Of a DNA stretch of 64,000 nt, positions 23,579-30,906 are shown one piece after another. The DNA is from Actinoplanes regularis (GTDB taxonomy: Bacteria; Actinomycetota; Actinomycetes; Mycobacteriales; Micromonosporaceae), in contig NZ_FZNR01000008.1 in the NCBI RefSeq assembly GCF_900188005.1, positions 124,001-188,000 of the forward strand, in the 5' to 3' direction. The position numbers and the translations under genes are program-made. The notes beneath the pieces are model-generated. The model saw nothing but the letters and a program-made list of their open reading frames with translations, was not told the DNA's origin and ran no database searches. Positions within the stretch are counted from its first letter, which is position 1; each line of letters begins with the position of its first letter.

Positions 23579-25516
23579 GTGAAATCCCGTACCCCTGTCG
23601 TCGTTGCCGCGGTCTCCGCGACCGCGGTGGCCTCGGTGGCTGTGGCCCTCGCCGGACCGGCGACCGCCCAGCCGAGTGTCTCCGCATCGCCCGCCGCAGC
23701 CGCAGCCCAGGCCGCTTCATCCCTCTTCGCAGCCCGTCCCGCTGCCCTGCACGCCGCCGCGGACGAGACCTTCGTCCAGCACGACGTGATCTCCACCGAA
23801 CGACTCCAGTACGTGCCGTTCGACCGGCTGTACAAGGGCCTCGCCGTGATCGGCGGTGACGGCGTCGTCGTCACCGACACCGCCGGCCAGGTGAAGTACA
23901 CGTCGGTGGCGCAGGACGCGCCGCTCGGCGCGATCAACACCACCCCGACCCTGAGCGCCGCCGACTCCCTGAAGATCGCCAAGAGCGAGCTGAAGACGGT
24001 CGCCGGCGTCGAGGGCACCAAGCTGGTCATCCTCGCCACCACCGGGACCCCGGCCCTGGCCTGGGAGTCCACCATCAAGGGCACCAGCACCGACGGCCCC
24101 AGCCGACTGACCGTCGACGTGGACGCGGCCACCGGCAAGGTGCTGCGGACCTACGAGCACGTGACGGACGTGGCCGGCACCGGCACCGGCTGGATCAACG
24201 GCTCGGTCAGCCTGGACACCACCCTCTCGGGCAGCACGTACAGCCTGAAGGACCCGAGCATCGCGACGCTGACCTGCCAGGACGCGTCGACCAACACGAC
24301 CTTCAGCGGCACCGACAACGTGTGGGGCAACGGCACCGGATCCAACAAGGAGACCGGCTGCGTCGACGCCTTCTACTCGGCGCAGAAGGAAAAGGCCATG
24401 CTCTCCACCTGGCTGGGCCGGACCGGCTTCAGCAGCAGTGGCGGCGCCTGGCCGATCCGGGTCGGCCTGAACGACCAGAACGCGTACTACGACGGCACCC
24501 AGGTCCAGATCGGCAAGAACACCGCCGGTAACTGGATCTCCTCCGCCGACGTGCTGGGCCACGAGATCGGCCACGGCATCGACGACAACACCCCGGGCGG
24601 CATCTCGAACAACGGCACCCAGGAGTTCGTCGGCGACGTGTTCGGCGCGGCCACCGAAGCCTTCGCGAACAACCCGAACGACCCGCCGGACTACCAGGTC
24701 GGCGAAGAGGTCAACCTGGTCGGCAGCGGCCCGATCCGGTACATGTACAACCCGTCGCTCGCCGGTGACGACAACTGCTACTCCAGCAGCACCCCGAGCC
24801 AGGAGGTGCACGCCGCGGCCGGCCCCGGCAACCACTGGTTCTACCTGCTCGCCGAGGGCACCAACCCGACCAACGGCCAGCCGACCAGCACCCGGTGCTC
24901 CGGCTCCGGCGCCATCACCGGTATCGGCATCCAGACCGCCACCAAGATCTTCTACAACGCGATGCTGATGAAGACCAGCAGCTCGTCGTACCTGAAGTAC
25001 CGCACCTGGACGCTGACCTCGGCCAAGGCTCTGGACAGCACCTGTGCGCTCTTCAACACCACGAAGGCCGCCTGGGACGCGGTGAGCGTGCCGGCCCAGT
25101 CCGCCGACCCGACCTGCACCGGCGGCGGCACCACCCCGCCGACCAGCTCGCCGACCTCCAACCCGACCGGTTGCACCGGCACCAACGCCACCGACGTCTC
25201 GATCCCGGACGCCGGCTCGGCGGTCACCAGCTCGATCACGATCAGCGGCTGCGCCCGCAGCGCCTCGTCGACCTCGACGATCGCGGTGAACATCGTCCAC
25301 ACCTACCGGGGTGACCTGAAGGTCGACCTGGTGGCGCCGGACGGCACGGTCTACGCCCTGAAGGCGACGTCCACCTCGGACAGCGCCGACAACGTGATCA
25401 CCACCTACACGAAGAATCTCTCCAGCGAGGCGGCGAACGGCACCTGGGGCCTCCGGGTCCAGGACACCTACTCCGCGGACACCGGTTACATCAACACCTG
25501 GACGCTCACCGTCTGA
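23579..25516 (+). CDS. Secreted M4-family metallopeptidase with C-terminal P/Homo B domain
   Basis: A 645-residue thermolysin-like neutral protease secreted as a proenzyme. It has a signal peptide (to about residue 30, ending AGPATAQ), FTP and PepSY-like propeptide (~50-200) and the catalytic domain with HEIGHGID (His328, Glu329, His332), the third zinc ligand Glu349 in TQEFVGDVFGAATEAF and the proton-donor region HAAAGPGNHWFYLLAEG. A Thr/Pro-rich linker leads to a proprotein-convertase P domain (~530-645) with the typical DLKVDLVAPDGTVYAL and GTWGLRVQDTY. GTG 23579 has a strong AAAGGAG (23567-23573). It is followed by a hairpin terminator. Confidence 0.95.
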   Translation: MKSRTPVVVAAVSATAVASVAVALAGPATAQPSVSASPAAAAAQAASSLFAARPAALHAAADETFVQHDVISTERLQYVPFDRLYKGLAVIGGDGVVVTDTAGQVKYTSVAQDAPLGAINTTPTLSAADSLKIAKSELKTVAGVEGTKLVILATTGTPALAWESTIKGTSTDGPSRLTVDVDAATGKVLRTYEHVTDVAGTGTGWINGSVSLDTTLSGSTYSLKDPSIATLTCQDASTNTTFSGTDNVWGNGTGSNKETGCVDAFYSAQKEKAMLSTWLGRTGFSSSGGAWPIRVGLNDQNAYYDGTQVQIGKNTAGNWISSADVLGHEIGHGIDDNTPGGISNNGTQEFVGDVFGAATEAFANNPNDPPDYQVGEEVNLVGSGPIRYMYNPSLAGDDNCYSSSTPSQEVHAAAGPGNHWFYLLAEGTNPTNGQPTSTRCSGSGAITGIGIQTATKIFYNAMLMKTSSSSYLKYRTWTLTSAKALDSTCALFNTTKAAWDAVSVPAQSADPTCTGGGTTPPTSSPTSNPTGCTGTNATDVSIPDAGSAVTSSITISGCARSASSTSTIAVNIVHTYRGDLKVDLVAPDGTVYALKATSTSDSADNVITTYTKNLSSEAANGTWGLRVQDTYSADTGYINTWTLTV

Positions 25517-25532
25517 CCGTCCGACCGCTAAC

Positions 25533-25558
25533 GGGGCGCTGCCATCCGGCAGCGCCCC
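25533..25558 (+). terminator. Hairpin terminator after the M4 protease gene
   Basis: An 11-bp perfect stem, GGGGCGCTGCC (25533-25543) / GGCAGCGCCCC (25548-25558), with an ATCC loop, 16 nt after the stop codon. No U-tract, as with other terminators in this genome. Confidence 0.75.
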
Positions 25559-25745
25559 TCCGCGCATCCCGAGGTTCGCTCCTCACTCCCGCTCAAATCC
25601 ATTTCGCCGGTACGCCCTACGCGTCCCGCGCACAGGCCTCTCGGCCGAGCACCGTCTGATGTGGTGCGACGAGGGTCACAGTGACGCCGGAACGTGATCT
25701 AGGACGCTTACGGTTCCCGGCAACGCTTGGACGGAAGGTCACACA

Positions 25746-26342
25746 GTGGCTGACGTATACGGGGCCGTAGTGCCCTTGCGCCCGACCGGGGTGCTCGCCG
25801 ACGTGTGGGGCCGGTCCGCCGTACGCGATGTGATCCTGACCCTCGGCGCCGCCGGCGCTGTCGGTCTCGCCGCGCAGGTCGTGATCCCGGTGCCCGGCTC
25901 GCCCGTGCCGATCACCGGGCAGACCTTCGCGGTGCTGCTGGCCGGCGCGGTGCTCGGGCCGGGCCGTGGCGCCGCCGGCATGCTGCTCTACGTGGTGGCG
26001 GGCGCCCTCGGCATCCCGTGGTTCGCCGGCGGCTCGTCCGGCTGGCCGGCCGCGACCGGCGGCTACCTGCTCGGCTTCGTCATCGCCGCGGCGCTCGTCG
26101 GACAGTTCGCCACGCTGGGCGCCGACCGCCGCCCGGGACACACGATCGGCCTGATGTTCATCGGCAACCTGCTGATCTACCTGGTCGGGATGCCGTGGCT
26201 GGCGCTGATGACCACGATGGACCTGCCCACCGCGTTCAGCAAGGGCGTCGTGCCGTACCTGATGGGCGACGCTCTGAAGATCGCGCTGGCAGCCGCTCTG
26301 CTGCCCGGCGCCTGGCTGCTGCTCAACCGCAGGCGCGGATAA
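25746..26342 (+). CDS. bioY: Biotin transporter BioY (ECF S-component)
   Basis: A 198-residue integral membrane protein, the biotin-binding subunit of an energy-coupling-factor transporter. The family signature is clear: VVIPVPGSPVPITGQTFAVL, then GAVLGPGRGAAGMLLYVVAG and GALGIPWFAGGSSGWPAATG, then GYLLGFVIAAALVG; about six hydrophobic helices. The GTG at 25746 follows GGAAGG with 8-nt spacing. No bioMN ATPase or T-component is adjacent, so it may use a shared ECF module or work alone, as solitary BioY proteins can. Confidence 0.94.
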   Translation: MADVYGAVVPLRPTGVLADVWGRSAVRDVILTLGAAGAVGLAAQVVIPVPGSPVPITGQTFAVLLAGAVLGPGRGAAGMLLYVVAGALGIPWFAGGSSGWPAATGGYLLGFVIAAALVGQFATLGADRRPGHTIGLMFIGNLLIYLVGMPWLALMTTMDLPTAFSKGVVPYLMGDALKIALAAALLPGAWLLLNRRRG

Positions 26343-26368
26343 CCACAGGCTGTGCGCACAGCCTGTGG
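26343..26368. terminator. Perfect 26-bp palindrome after bioY
   Basis: Starting at the base after the bioY stop, CCACAGGCTGTGC is followed immediately by its exact reverse complement. It can form an 11-bp hairpin with a 4-nt loop and is best read as a terminator. Its right edge continues into TGTGGATAA (26364-26372), which happens to equal a consensus DnaA box; a lone box here is probably chance. Confidence 0.55.
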
Positions 26369-26419
26369 ATAACTCGAACGGGTGTGCGAATGACGGCGAT
26401 CGGATGGCACGATGATCGC

Positions 26420-27013
26420 GTGTCGTCAAACGAGCTCCGCCCGACGTACCCGGTCAAGACCGAACGCCTGCTGCTGCGCCCGCTGACCACGGCTGACGCA
26501 GCGGCGTTGCTGGCCTACCGCAGCCGTCCCGACGTCTGCCGCTATGTGCCGTTCCACCCGATGACCCTCGAGGTGATCGCCGAACGGCTCAGGACTCACT
26601 GGGCCACCACCACACTCACCGACGAGGGCCAGCACCTGACCCTGGGCATCGAGGAGGCCGGCACCGGCCGGCTGGTCGGCGACGTGATCCTCTTCTGGCA
26701 CAGCCGTCTGCACCGCGGCGGCGAGATCGGTTACATGATCAATCCCGAGTTCTCCGGCCGCGGCTACGCGACCGAGGCGGCCCAGGCCATGCTGAAGCTC
26801 GGCTTCGAGGACCTGGGCCTGCACCGGATCATCGGGCGGATCGATGAACGCAACGAGCCGTCCGCCCGGGTCCTGCGCCGCCTCGGCATGCGGCAGGAGG
26901 CCCGGCTCGTGCACAACGAGCTGTTCAAGGGCGAGTGGAGCACCGAGGTCGACTTCGCGATGCTCGCCGACGAGTGGTTCGCTAGATATCCAGATTCGCC
27001 TCGATCCGTTTGA
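26420..27013 (+). CDS. GNAT-family N-acetyltransferase (RimJ/RimL-like)
   Basis: A 197-residue acetyl-CoA-dependent acetyltransferase. The Acetyltransf_3 pattern is visible: TERLLLRPLTTADAAALLAY, HRGGEIGYMINPEFSGRGYA (acetyl-CoA P-loop, QxxGxG-like), TEAAQAMLKLGFEDLGLHRI and DERNEPSARVLRRLGMRQEA. The start is uncertain: GTG 26420 gives the family-typical N-terminus, an ATG at 26390 would add 10 residues, and neither has a strong ribosome binding site. Its 3' end overlaps the Roadblock gene on the other strand by 32 bp. The substrate is unknown. Confidence 0.88.
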   Translation: MSSNELRPTYPVKTERLLLRPLTTADAAALLAYRSRPDVCRYVPFHPMTLEVIAERLRTHWATTTLTDEGQHLTLGIEEAGTGRLVGDVILFWHSRLHRGGEIGYMINPEFSGRGYATEAAQAMLKLGFEDLGLHRIIGRIDERNEPSARVLRRLGMRQEARLVHNELFKGEWSTEVDFAMLADEWFARYPDSPRSV

Positions 27014-27353
27014 GCTGGTGCCGGGCCAGCGCCAGGTTGGCCCGGTCCTTGTGCAGCGCGAGGTAGAGGAAGAGGCCCTGCCCGGAGCGCCCGGTCAACG
27101 GGCGGATCAGGTGGTACTGCGAGTCGAGGGTGATCAGCACGTCCTCGATGTTCTCGCGCAGGCCCAGCATCTCCATGGTGCGCAGTTTCGCGCGGACCAC
27201 CTCGGTGTTCGCCGCCGACGCGACGGTCAGGTCGAAACTCCGGTCACCCCCGGCGACGCCGAGGGCCATTCCACTGCTGCGATCGACCAGTGCGACGCCG
27301 ATGGCGCCGTCGATCTGCATCGCGTCCTTCAGGGCTACGTCCATATCCGGCAC
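26982..27353 (-). CDS. Roadblock/LC7 domain protein
   Basis: A 123-residue single-domain Roadblock/LC7 protein, a small fold that regulates or scaffolds small GTPases (MglB-like) in bacteria. The pattern IDGAIGVALVDRSSGMALGV, RTMEMLGLRENIEDVLITLD and LFLYLALHKDRANLALARHQ is characteristic. The GTG at 27351-27353 is preceded by GGAGG (27362-27366) with 8-nt spacing; the frame continues to an ATG at 27425 without support. In actinomycetes such genes usually sit in conservon operons, but none is present here; it stands alone, convergent with the GNAT gene. Confidence 0.85.
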   Translation of the reverse strand: MPDMDVALKDAMQIDGAIGVALVDRSSGMALGVAGGDRSFDLTVASAANTEVVRAKLRTMEMLGLRENIEDVLITLDSQYHLIRPLTGRSGQGLFLYLALHKDRANLALARHQLKRIEANLDI

Positions 27354-27572
27354 TTCGGGTTCCTCCCATGGCTCGCTCCGATCGACATCGACTTTCACCG
27401 ACCCCGGGGAAACCCCGTCGCACATGATGTCCGGCTTGAAATGTCGGGCTCCGCCACTCTTGAATTGGCAGCGAGCGAGTTGAAGATTTTCGCAACTCCG
27501 AAAGTCGCCAAGACGCGTAACCGGGCTGTTCTCCCCGCGTTGGCCGGTGTGAATGACTGGAGGGGACCCGTC

Positions 27573-27920
27573 GTGTCAGTGCCGCTGTACCAGGCGAAGG
27601 CCGAGATGTTCCGGACCCTCGGCCACCCGGTCCGGATCCGGGTCCTGGAACTGTTACAGGACGGGCCACGACCGGTCCGGGACCTGCTCGCCGAGATCGA
27701 CGTGGAGGCGTCGAATCTGTCCCAGCAGCTCGCGGTGCTGCGCAGGGTCGGCATCGTGGTCTCGTTCCGGGAGGGCTCGCTGGTGATGTATGCCCTGAGC
27801 ACGCCCGATGTCGCGGACCTGCTCGCGGCCGGCCGCCGGATCCTCGGCGCCGTGCTCACCGACCGCGACGGCCTGCTGGTCGAGCTACGCGCTCAGAACC
27901 GGCCCGGAGCCCGGACCTGA
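27573..27920 (+). CDS. ArsR-family helix-turn-helix regulator
   Basis: A 115-residue winged-helix repressor. YQAKAEMFRTLGHPVRIRVL and ELLQDGPRPVRDLLAEIDVE with SNLSQQLAVLRRVGIVVSFR form the ArsR DNA-binding domain. The usual metal-site cysteines (ELCVCDL in ArsR/SmtB) are absent, so it probably responds to something other than arsenic or zinc. The GTG at 27573 follows GGAGGGG (27559-27565). It is divergent from the Roadblock gene and ends 15 bp before the convergent permease gene. Confidence 0.9.
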   Translation: MSVPLYQAKAEMFRTLGHPVRIRVLELLQDGPRPVRDLLAEIDVEASNLSQQLAVLRRVGIVVSFREGSLVMYALSTPDVADLLAAGRRILGAVLTDRDGLLVELRAQNRPGART

Positions 27921-27935
27921 CACCCGCCGTGCCGC

Positions 27936-28538
27936 CTAGCCGGTGGCCTCGGCGGTCGCTCGCCGCGCGGGGCCGGCCACGGTGTACGCGACGAGCCCGC
28001 CGGCGCCCAGCAACAGCGCCGTCACCACGGCGGCGCCGCTTCCCGGGGCCTGCGTCTGCCAGGTCAGAACCGGTCCGAGCGTCCCCTCCGAGCGTGGGAA
28101 GAGGATGGCCGCCAACGTCCAGCCCAACGGCACGAACCACGACCGGGACGGGCTGATCACCGTGGCGCCCAGGGCGGTCAGGCCCAGCAGCCCGGCCGCG
28201 TCCCGCGCCACCAGCGACGCGGGCCCGAAGCGTGCCGGGGTGACGAGCGTGACCGCGAGCAGCGCCACCACGAGCAGCAGAGCCGTCACCAGGTGCGCGG
28301 CCCGCCGGAGCGGCCAGGAGAGCGCGGCCGTGCGCTCCAGGGCGCCGTCCGGGCTGACCAGGGTGGTGGTGAGGGCCGCCACCAGCAGGAGCACCGTCAG
28401 TACGACGAGCTCTGGGCCCGCGTCGCGGCTGTCGGAGAAGATCATCCACAGTGACCACATCAACGCCGTACAGCCGCCGGCCATCGCCAGCGCCATCGGG
28501 GCGCGCCGGGAGCGCAGGTAGAGCAGCAGCCACCTCAC
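27936..28538 (-). CDS. Hydrophobic membrane protein of the sigma/ABC operon (permease-like)
   Basis: A 200-residue protein with about six hydrophobic helices (for example MALAMAGGCTALMWSLWMIF, LVVLTVLLLVAALTTTLVS, AHLVTALLLVVALLAVTLV). It has no named domain but is probably the second permease or accessory membrane subunit of the ABC system upstream. The GTG at 28536-28538 is positioned 5 nt after GGAGGTGG, and both lie in the last of three tandem repeat units; its start overlaps the stop of the preceding micro-ORF (GTGA). It is the last gene of the operon. Confidence 0.75.
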   Translation of the reverse strand: MRWLLLYLRSRRAPMALAMAGGCTALMWSLWMIFSDSRDAGPELVVLTVLLLVAALTTTLVSPDGALERTAALSWPLRRAAHLVTALLLVVALLAVTLVTPARFGPASLVARDAAGLLGLTALGATVISPSRSWFVPLGWTLAAILFPRSEGTLGPVLTWQTQAPGSGAAVVTALLLGAGGLVAYTVAGPARRATAEATG

Positions 28539-28603
28539 GCCGCCACCTCCGCATCGCTCCGGCGTCGACCTGAGCCAACTGATTCGCTCGCAAGCTCGCT
28601 CAC
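28535..28603 (-). CDS. Coupled micro-ORF, repeat unit 3 (22 aa)
   Basis: GTG start at 28601-28603, overlapping the previous micro-ORF stop (GTGA), and a TGA that overlaps the GTG of the permease-like gene. The peptide begins VSELASESVGSG and ends RRRSDAEVAA; it lacks the 4-residue internal duplication of units 1 and 2. Its last codons contain GGAGGTGG, the ribosome binding site for the downstream gene. Too short to be a conventional gene; it is reported because start, stop, frame and Shine-Dalgarno are preserved in all four copies. Confidence 0.55.
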   Translation of the reverse strand: MSELASESVGSGRRRSDAEVAA

Positions 28604-28680
28604 GCCGCCACCTCCGCTTCGCTCCGGCGTCGACCTGAGCCGACACCTGAGCCGACTGATTCGCTCGCAAGCTCGCTCAC
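28600..28680 (-). CDS. Coupled micro-ORF, repeat unit 2 (26 aa)
   Basis: GTG start at 28678-28680 overlapping the stop of unit 1 by GTGA; stop at 28600-28602 overlapping the start of unit 3. The peptide begins VSELASESVGSG, repeats VGSG, and ends RRRSEAEVAA. It differs from unit 1 by about two bases. The internal GGAGGTGG lies 5 nt before the next start. Expression as a peptide is unproven; the reading frame is conserved. Confidence 0.55.
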   Translation of the reverse strand: MSELASESVGSGVGSGRRRSEAEVAA

Positions 28681-28757
28681 GCCGCCACCTCCGCTTCGCT
28701 CCGGCGCCGACCTGAGCAGACACCTGAGCCGACTGATTCGCTCGCAAGCTCGCTCAT
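28677..28757 (-). CDS. Coupled micro-ORF, repeat unit 1 (26 aa)
   Basis: ATG at 28755-28757 overlaps the TGA of the 425-residue ABC permease (ATGA). The peptide begins MSELASESVGSG, continues VCSG and ends RRRSEAEVAA. Its TGA overlaps the GTG of unit 2. It is the first of three tandem micro-ORFs that fill the whole space between the two membrane-protein genes without leaving any untranslated gap. Confidence 0.55.
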   Translation of the reverse strand: MSELASESVGSGVCSGRRRSEAEVAA

Positions 28758-30031
28758 TGCGTGCAGCCCGCCGCGGCCTTGCGGATCGCGGCGACGCGGG
28801 CCGCCGCCTCCGGGGCGGGCAGGCCGCGAAGCTCCTGCCAGCGCCGCACGGCGTCGGGGCCGACCTCCGCATCCTCGTACTCGGAGAGGGCCACCGGCTC
28901 GGTGCCGAGCAGCCAGAACCCGGCCGCGCGCGCGTCCGCCGGGCGCGGACCGCCCTCGCACTCGGGTGCGGCGGAGAACGCCGCGACCACCAGTTCCCGC
29001 ACCACCTGACCGGTCCGCCCGGGCTCGACCCGGAGCAGCACGACGTCGGGGCTCTGCGGCGCCGGCACGAACGGGACATACGTGGTGTTGTCCTCGTGCA
29101 CCCGCGTCGGCGCGCCGGGAATCCTCGCGAGGACCGTCAGCGCCTCCCTCGCCTGCGGGACCAACTCGGGCAGCAGCCCGGCGTGCACCCGGCTGACGCA
29201 GACCCGCGGCTCGTCCTCAGCGCAGACCAGTTCCTTCGCGACCGGATCGACCGCGTCGACGACGAGCCGGTTCCGGTGCGGCATGACCGAGATCGCCAGC
29301 GTGGCGCCCAGCACCACCGGCAGCAGCGCGGCCACCCGGATCCGCCGGCCGCCGGACGCGAACAGCATCACCGCGGTGACCGCGAGCGCGGCCATCCAGA
29401 CGGCCTGGGCGGCGCTGGCCCGGCCGGGCACGGTCGCGTACTCCTCCGGCAGGTTCATCTCGTAGATCGGCGAGAAGACCAGCGCCAGCCACCCCCGGGG
29501 ACGGGTGGCCGCGGGGATGAGCAGAAGCAGTCCCAGGCCCGCCACGGCCAGGGACGGCGCCGTCACCAGAGACGGCAACAGACGGCCGACCGCCAGGCCG
29601 ACCCAGACCGCCGCGATCAGCGACAGCGCGCCGACCGCCGTGACGGCCAGGACCGGCAGCGGCAGGTACTCGGCGGTGCCGATGAGCGAGACGCCACCCG
29701 CGACCCCCATCAGCAGATATCCGCAGACGACGGTGAGGGCCATCGCACCGAGCGTGGGAACCGTCCGCGAGGCGCGGGACCGGGGGGTGCTCGCGAACAG
29801 CTCGGTCACGTTCGACTGCCGCTCCCGCCGGCCCTGCCAGGCACCGGCGGCCAGCGCCAGGGGCCACAGGAGCGCCAGGTACAGCCGCTGCGTCATGACC
29901 AGCTGCATCCATCCGCCCGACCAGTCCGACTCGTCGACGAAGTACAGCAGTGCGACGCCGACGACCAGCAGGATCAGGGCGGACCCGACCGCCGCGGACC
30001 GGCGAAGCTCGATGCCGAAAACGCGTCTCAT
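28754..30031 (-). CDS. ABC transporter permease with extracytoplasmic C-terminal domain
   Basis: A 425-residue membrane protein. An N-terminal TM, a cytoplasmic segment (GAWQGRRERQSNVTELFAST, typical of ABC-2-like permeases) and about five further helices to residue ~255 are followed by a ~170-residue soluble domain with several cysteines (VCAEDEPRVCVSRVHAGLLP, PECEGGPRP), probably outside the membrane. It pairs with the ATPase encoded upstream (30093-30893). The ATG at 30029-30031 overlaps the stop of a micro-ORF copy that also supplies its Shine-Dalgarno. The transported substrate is unknown. Confidence 0.8.
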   Translation of the reverse strand: MRRVFGIELRRSAAVGSALILLVVGVALLYFVDESDWSGGWMQLVMTQRLYLALLWPLALAAGAWQGRRERQSNVTELFASTPRSRASRTVPTLGAMALTVVCGYLLMGVAGGVSLIGTAEYLPLPVLAVTAVGALSLIAAVWVGLAVGRLLPSLVTAPSLAVAGLGLLLLIPAATRPRGWLALVFSPIYEMNLPEEYATVPGRASAAQAVWMAALAVTAVMLFASGGRRIRVAALLPVVLGATLAISVMPHRNRLVVDAVDPVAKELVCAEDEPRVCVSRVHAGLLPELVPQAREALTVLARIPGAPTRVHEDNTTYVPFVPAPQSPDVVLLRVEPGRTGQVVRELVVAAFSAAPECEGGPRPADARAAGFWLLGTEPVALSEYEDAEVGPDAVRRWQELRGLPAPEAAARVAAIRKAAAGCTQ

Positions 30032-30096
30032 GCCGCTACCTCCGCTTCGCTCCGGCGTAGACCTGAGCCGACTGATTCGCTCGCAAGCTCGCTCAT
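30028..30096 (-). CDS. Coupled micro-ORF, dispersed repeat unit 4 (22 aa)
   Basis: Located exactly between the ATPase and the permease. ATG at 30094-30096 overlaps the ATPase stop (ATGA), and its own TGA at 30028-30030 overlaps the permease ATG. The peptide begins MSELASESVGSG and ends LRRSEAEVAA. GGAGGTAG sits 5 nt before the permease start. Same family as the tandem copies at 28535-28757, about 1.3 kb away, with a few substitutions. Confidence 0.55.
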   Translation of the reverse strand: MSELASESVGSGLRRSEAEVAA

Positions 30097-30893
30097 GCCG
30101 CGGCCTCCGCCCGGTGCCGGCGGAGCAGCGCCGAGTAGCCCCGCTCGGCGGGGCTGTCGCCGGCGTCGCCCTCGCTGCCCTGCGCGATCAGGGCCTCCGG
30201 TGTGCCCTGGAAGAGCAGCCGGCCCTCATTCATCATCACCACGTCGGTGCACGCCGCCACCACGTCCTCGACCAGATGGGTGGAGACCAGGACGCAGCTG
30301 TCGACGCCGAAGTCGCGCAGCAGCTCCCGGAAGTCGAGGCGCTGCTCCGGGTCGAGGCCGACGGTCGGCTCGTCGAGCAGCAGCACGGCGGGGTCGTTGA
30401 CGATCGCCTGCGCGATACCCGCCCGGCGCAGCATGCCGCCGGAGAGCGTCTTCATCCGGGCGTCGGCCCGGTCGGCGAGGCCGACCCGTTCGATCGCCCG
30501 CTGCACCGCACCGGGCACCGCGGTCTTCGGCATCTCCTTGAGCCAGGCCATGTATTCGACGAACTCCCGCACCGTGAAGCGGGGATAGAACCCGAACTGC
30601 TGCGGGAGATAGCCCAGCCCGCGGCGCACTTTCCGGTAGTCGCCGCGCCCGTCCACGGACTCACCGAGCAGGGTCAGCCGGCCGCCGGCCGGTTCCACCA
30701 CGGTGGCCAGGGCCCGCATCAGCGTCGTCTTGCCGGCTCCGTTCGGGCCGAGCAGGCCGTGAACGCCGTTGCCCAGCGCCAGGTCGAGCCCGTCCACGGC
30801 CAGGTGCCGCCCGGCCCGGACGCGCAGTTGCTCGGCGTGCACCACCCAGGGATGGGTGGTGGGGGCGGTTTCGGCCGCACTCACCGTACGCAT
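30093..30893 (-). CDS. ABC transporter ATP-binding protein
   Basis: A 266-residue ABC ATPase. Walker A is LLGPNGAGKTTLMRAL, the Q-loop region is GYLPQQFGFYPRFTVREF, the signature is LSGGMLRRAGIAQAI, Walker B is VLLLDEPTVGLDPEQR, and the H-loop is VLVSTHLVEDV. It matches the DrrA/bacitracin-export type (ABC-2 partner). The ATG follows AAGGAG (30900-30905). It sits 13 bp after the anti-sigma gene in the same operon, and its stop is fused to the start of a micro-ORF repeat that leads into the permease. Confidence 0.95.
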   Translation of the reverse strand: MRTVSAAETAPTTHPWVVHAEQLRVRAGRHLAVDGLDLALGNGVHGLLGPNGAGKTTLMRALATVVEPAGGRLTLLGESVDGRGDYRKVRRGLGYLPQQFGFYPRFTVREFVEYMAWLKEMPKTAVPGAVQRAIERVGLADRADARMKTLSGGMLRRAGIAQAIVNDPAVLLLDEPTVGLDPEQRLDFRELLRDFGVDSCVLVSTHLVEDVVAACTDVVMMNEGRLLFQGTPEALIAQGSEGDAGDSPAERGYSALLRRHRAEAAA

Positions 30894-30906
30894 GATCGTT
30901 CTCCTT

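Larger units (their letters stand above)
28535..28757 (-). repeat. Three tandem copies of an intercistronic micro-ORF repeat
   Basis: Tandem units start at 28757, 28680 and 28603 (periods 77, 77 and 65 bp) between two ABC-system genes; a fourth dispersed copy is at 30028-30096. Units 1 and 2 differ at about 2 positions in 81. Unit 3 and the dispersed copy lack 12 bp, one copy of a short internal duplication (GGCTCAGGTGTC). Each unit begins with ATGAGC or GTGAGC, contains GCGAGCTTGCGAGC (itself nearly palindromic) and ends with GGAGGTG/AGCGGC-TGA. Confidence 0.9.

Noticed and set aside
26364..26372. Replication origin from a DnaA-box match
   Set aside because: Only one TGTGGATAA match, inside a palindromic terminator-like element, with no dnaA, dnaN or box cluster.
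28535..28757. CRISPR-like array
   Set aside because: Three direct repeats are adjacent with no unique spacers; they are coding units joined stop to start, and no cas genes are nearby.
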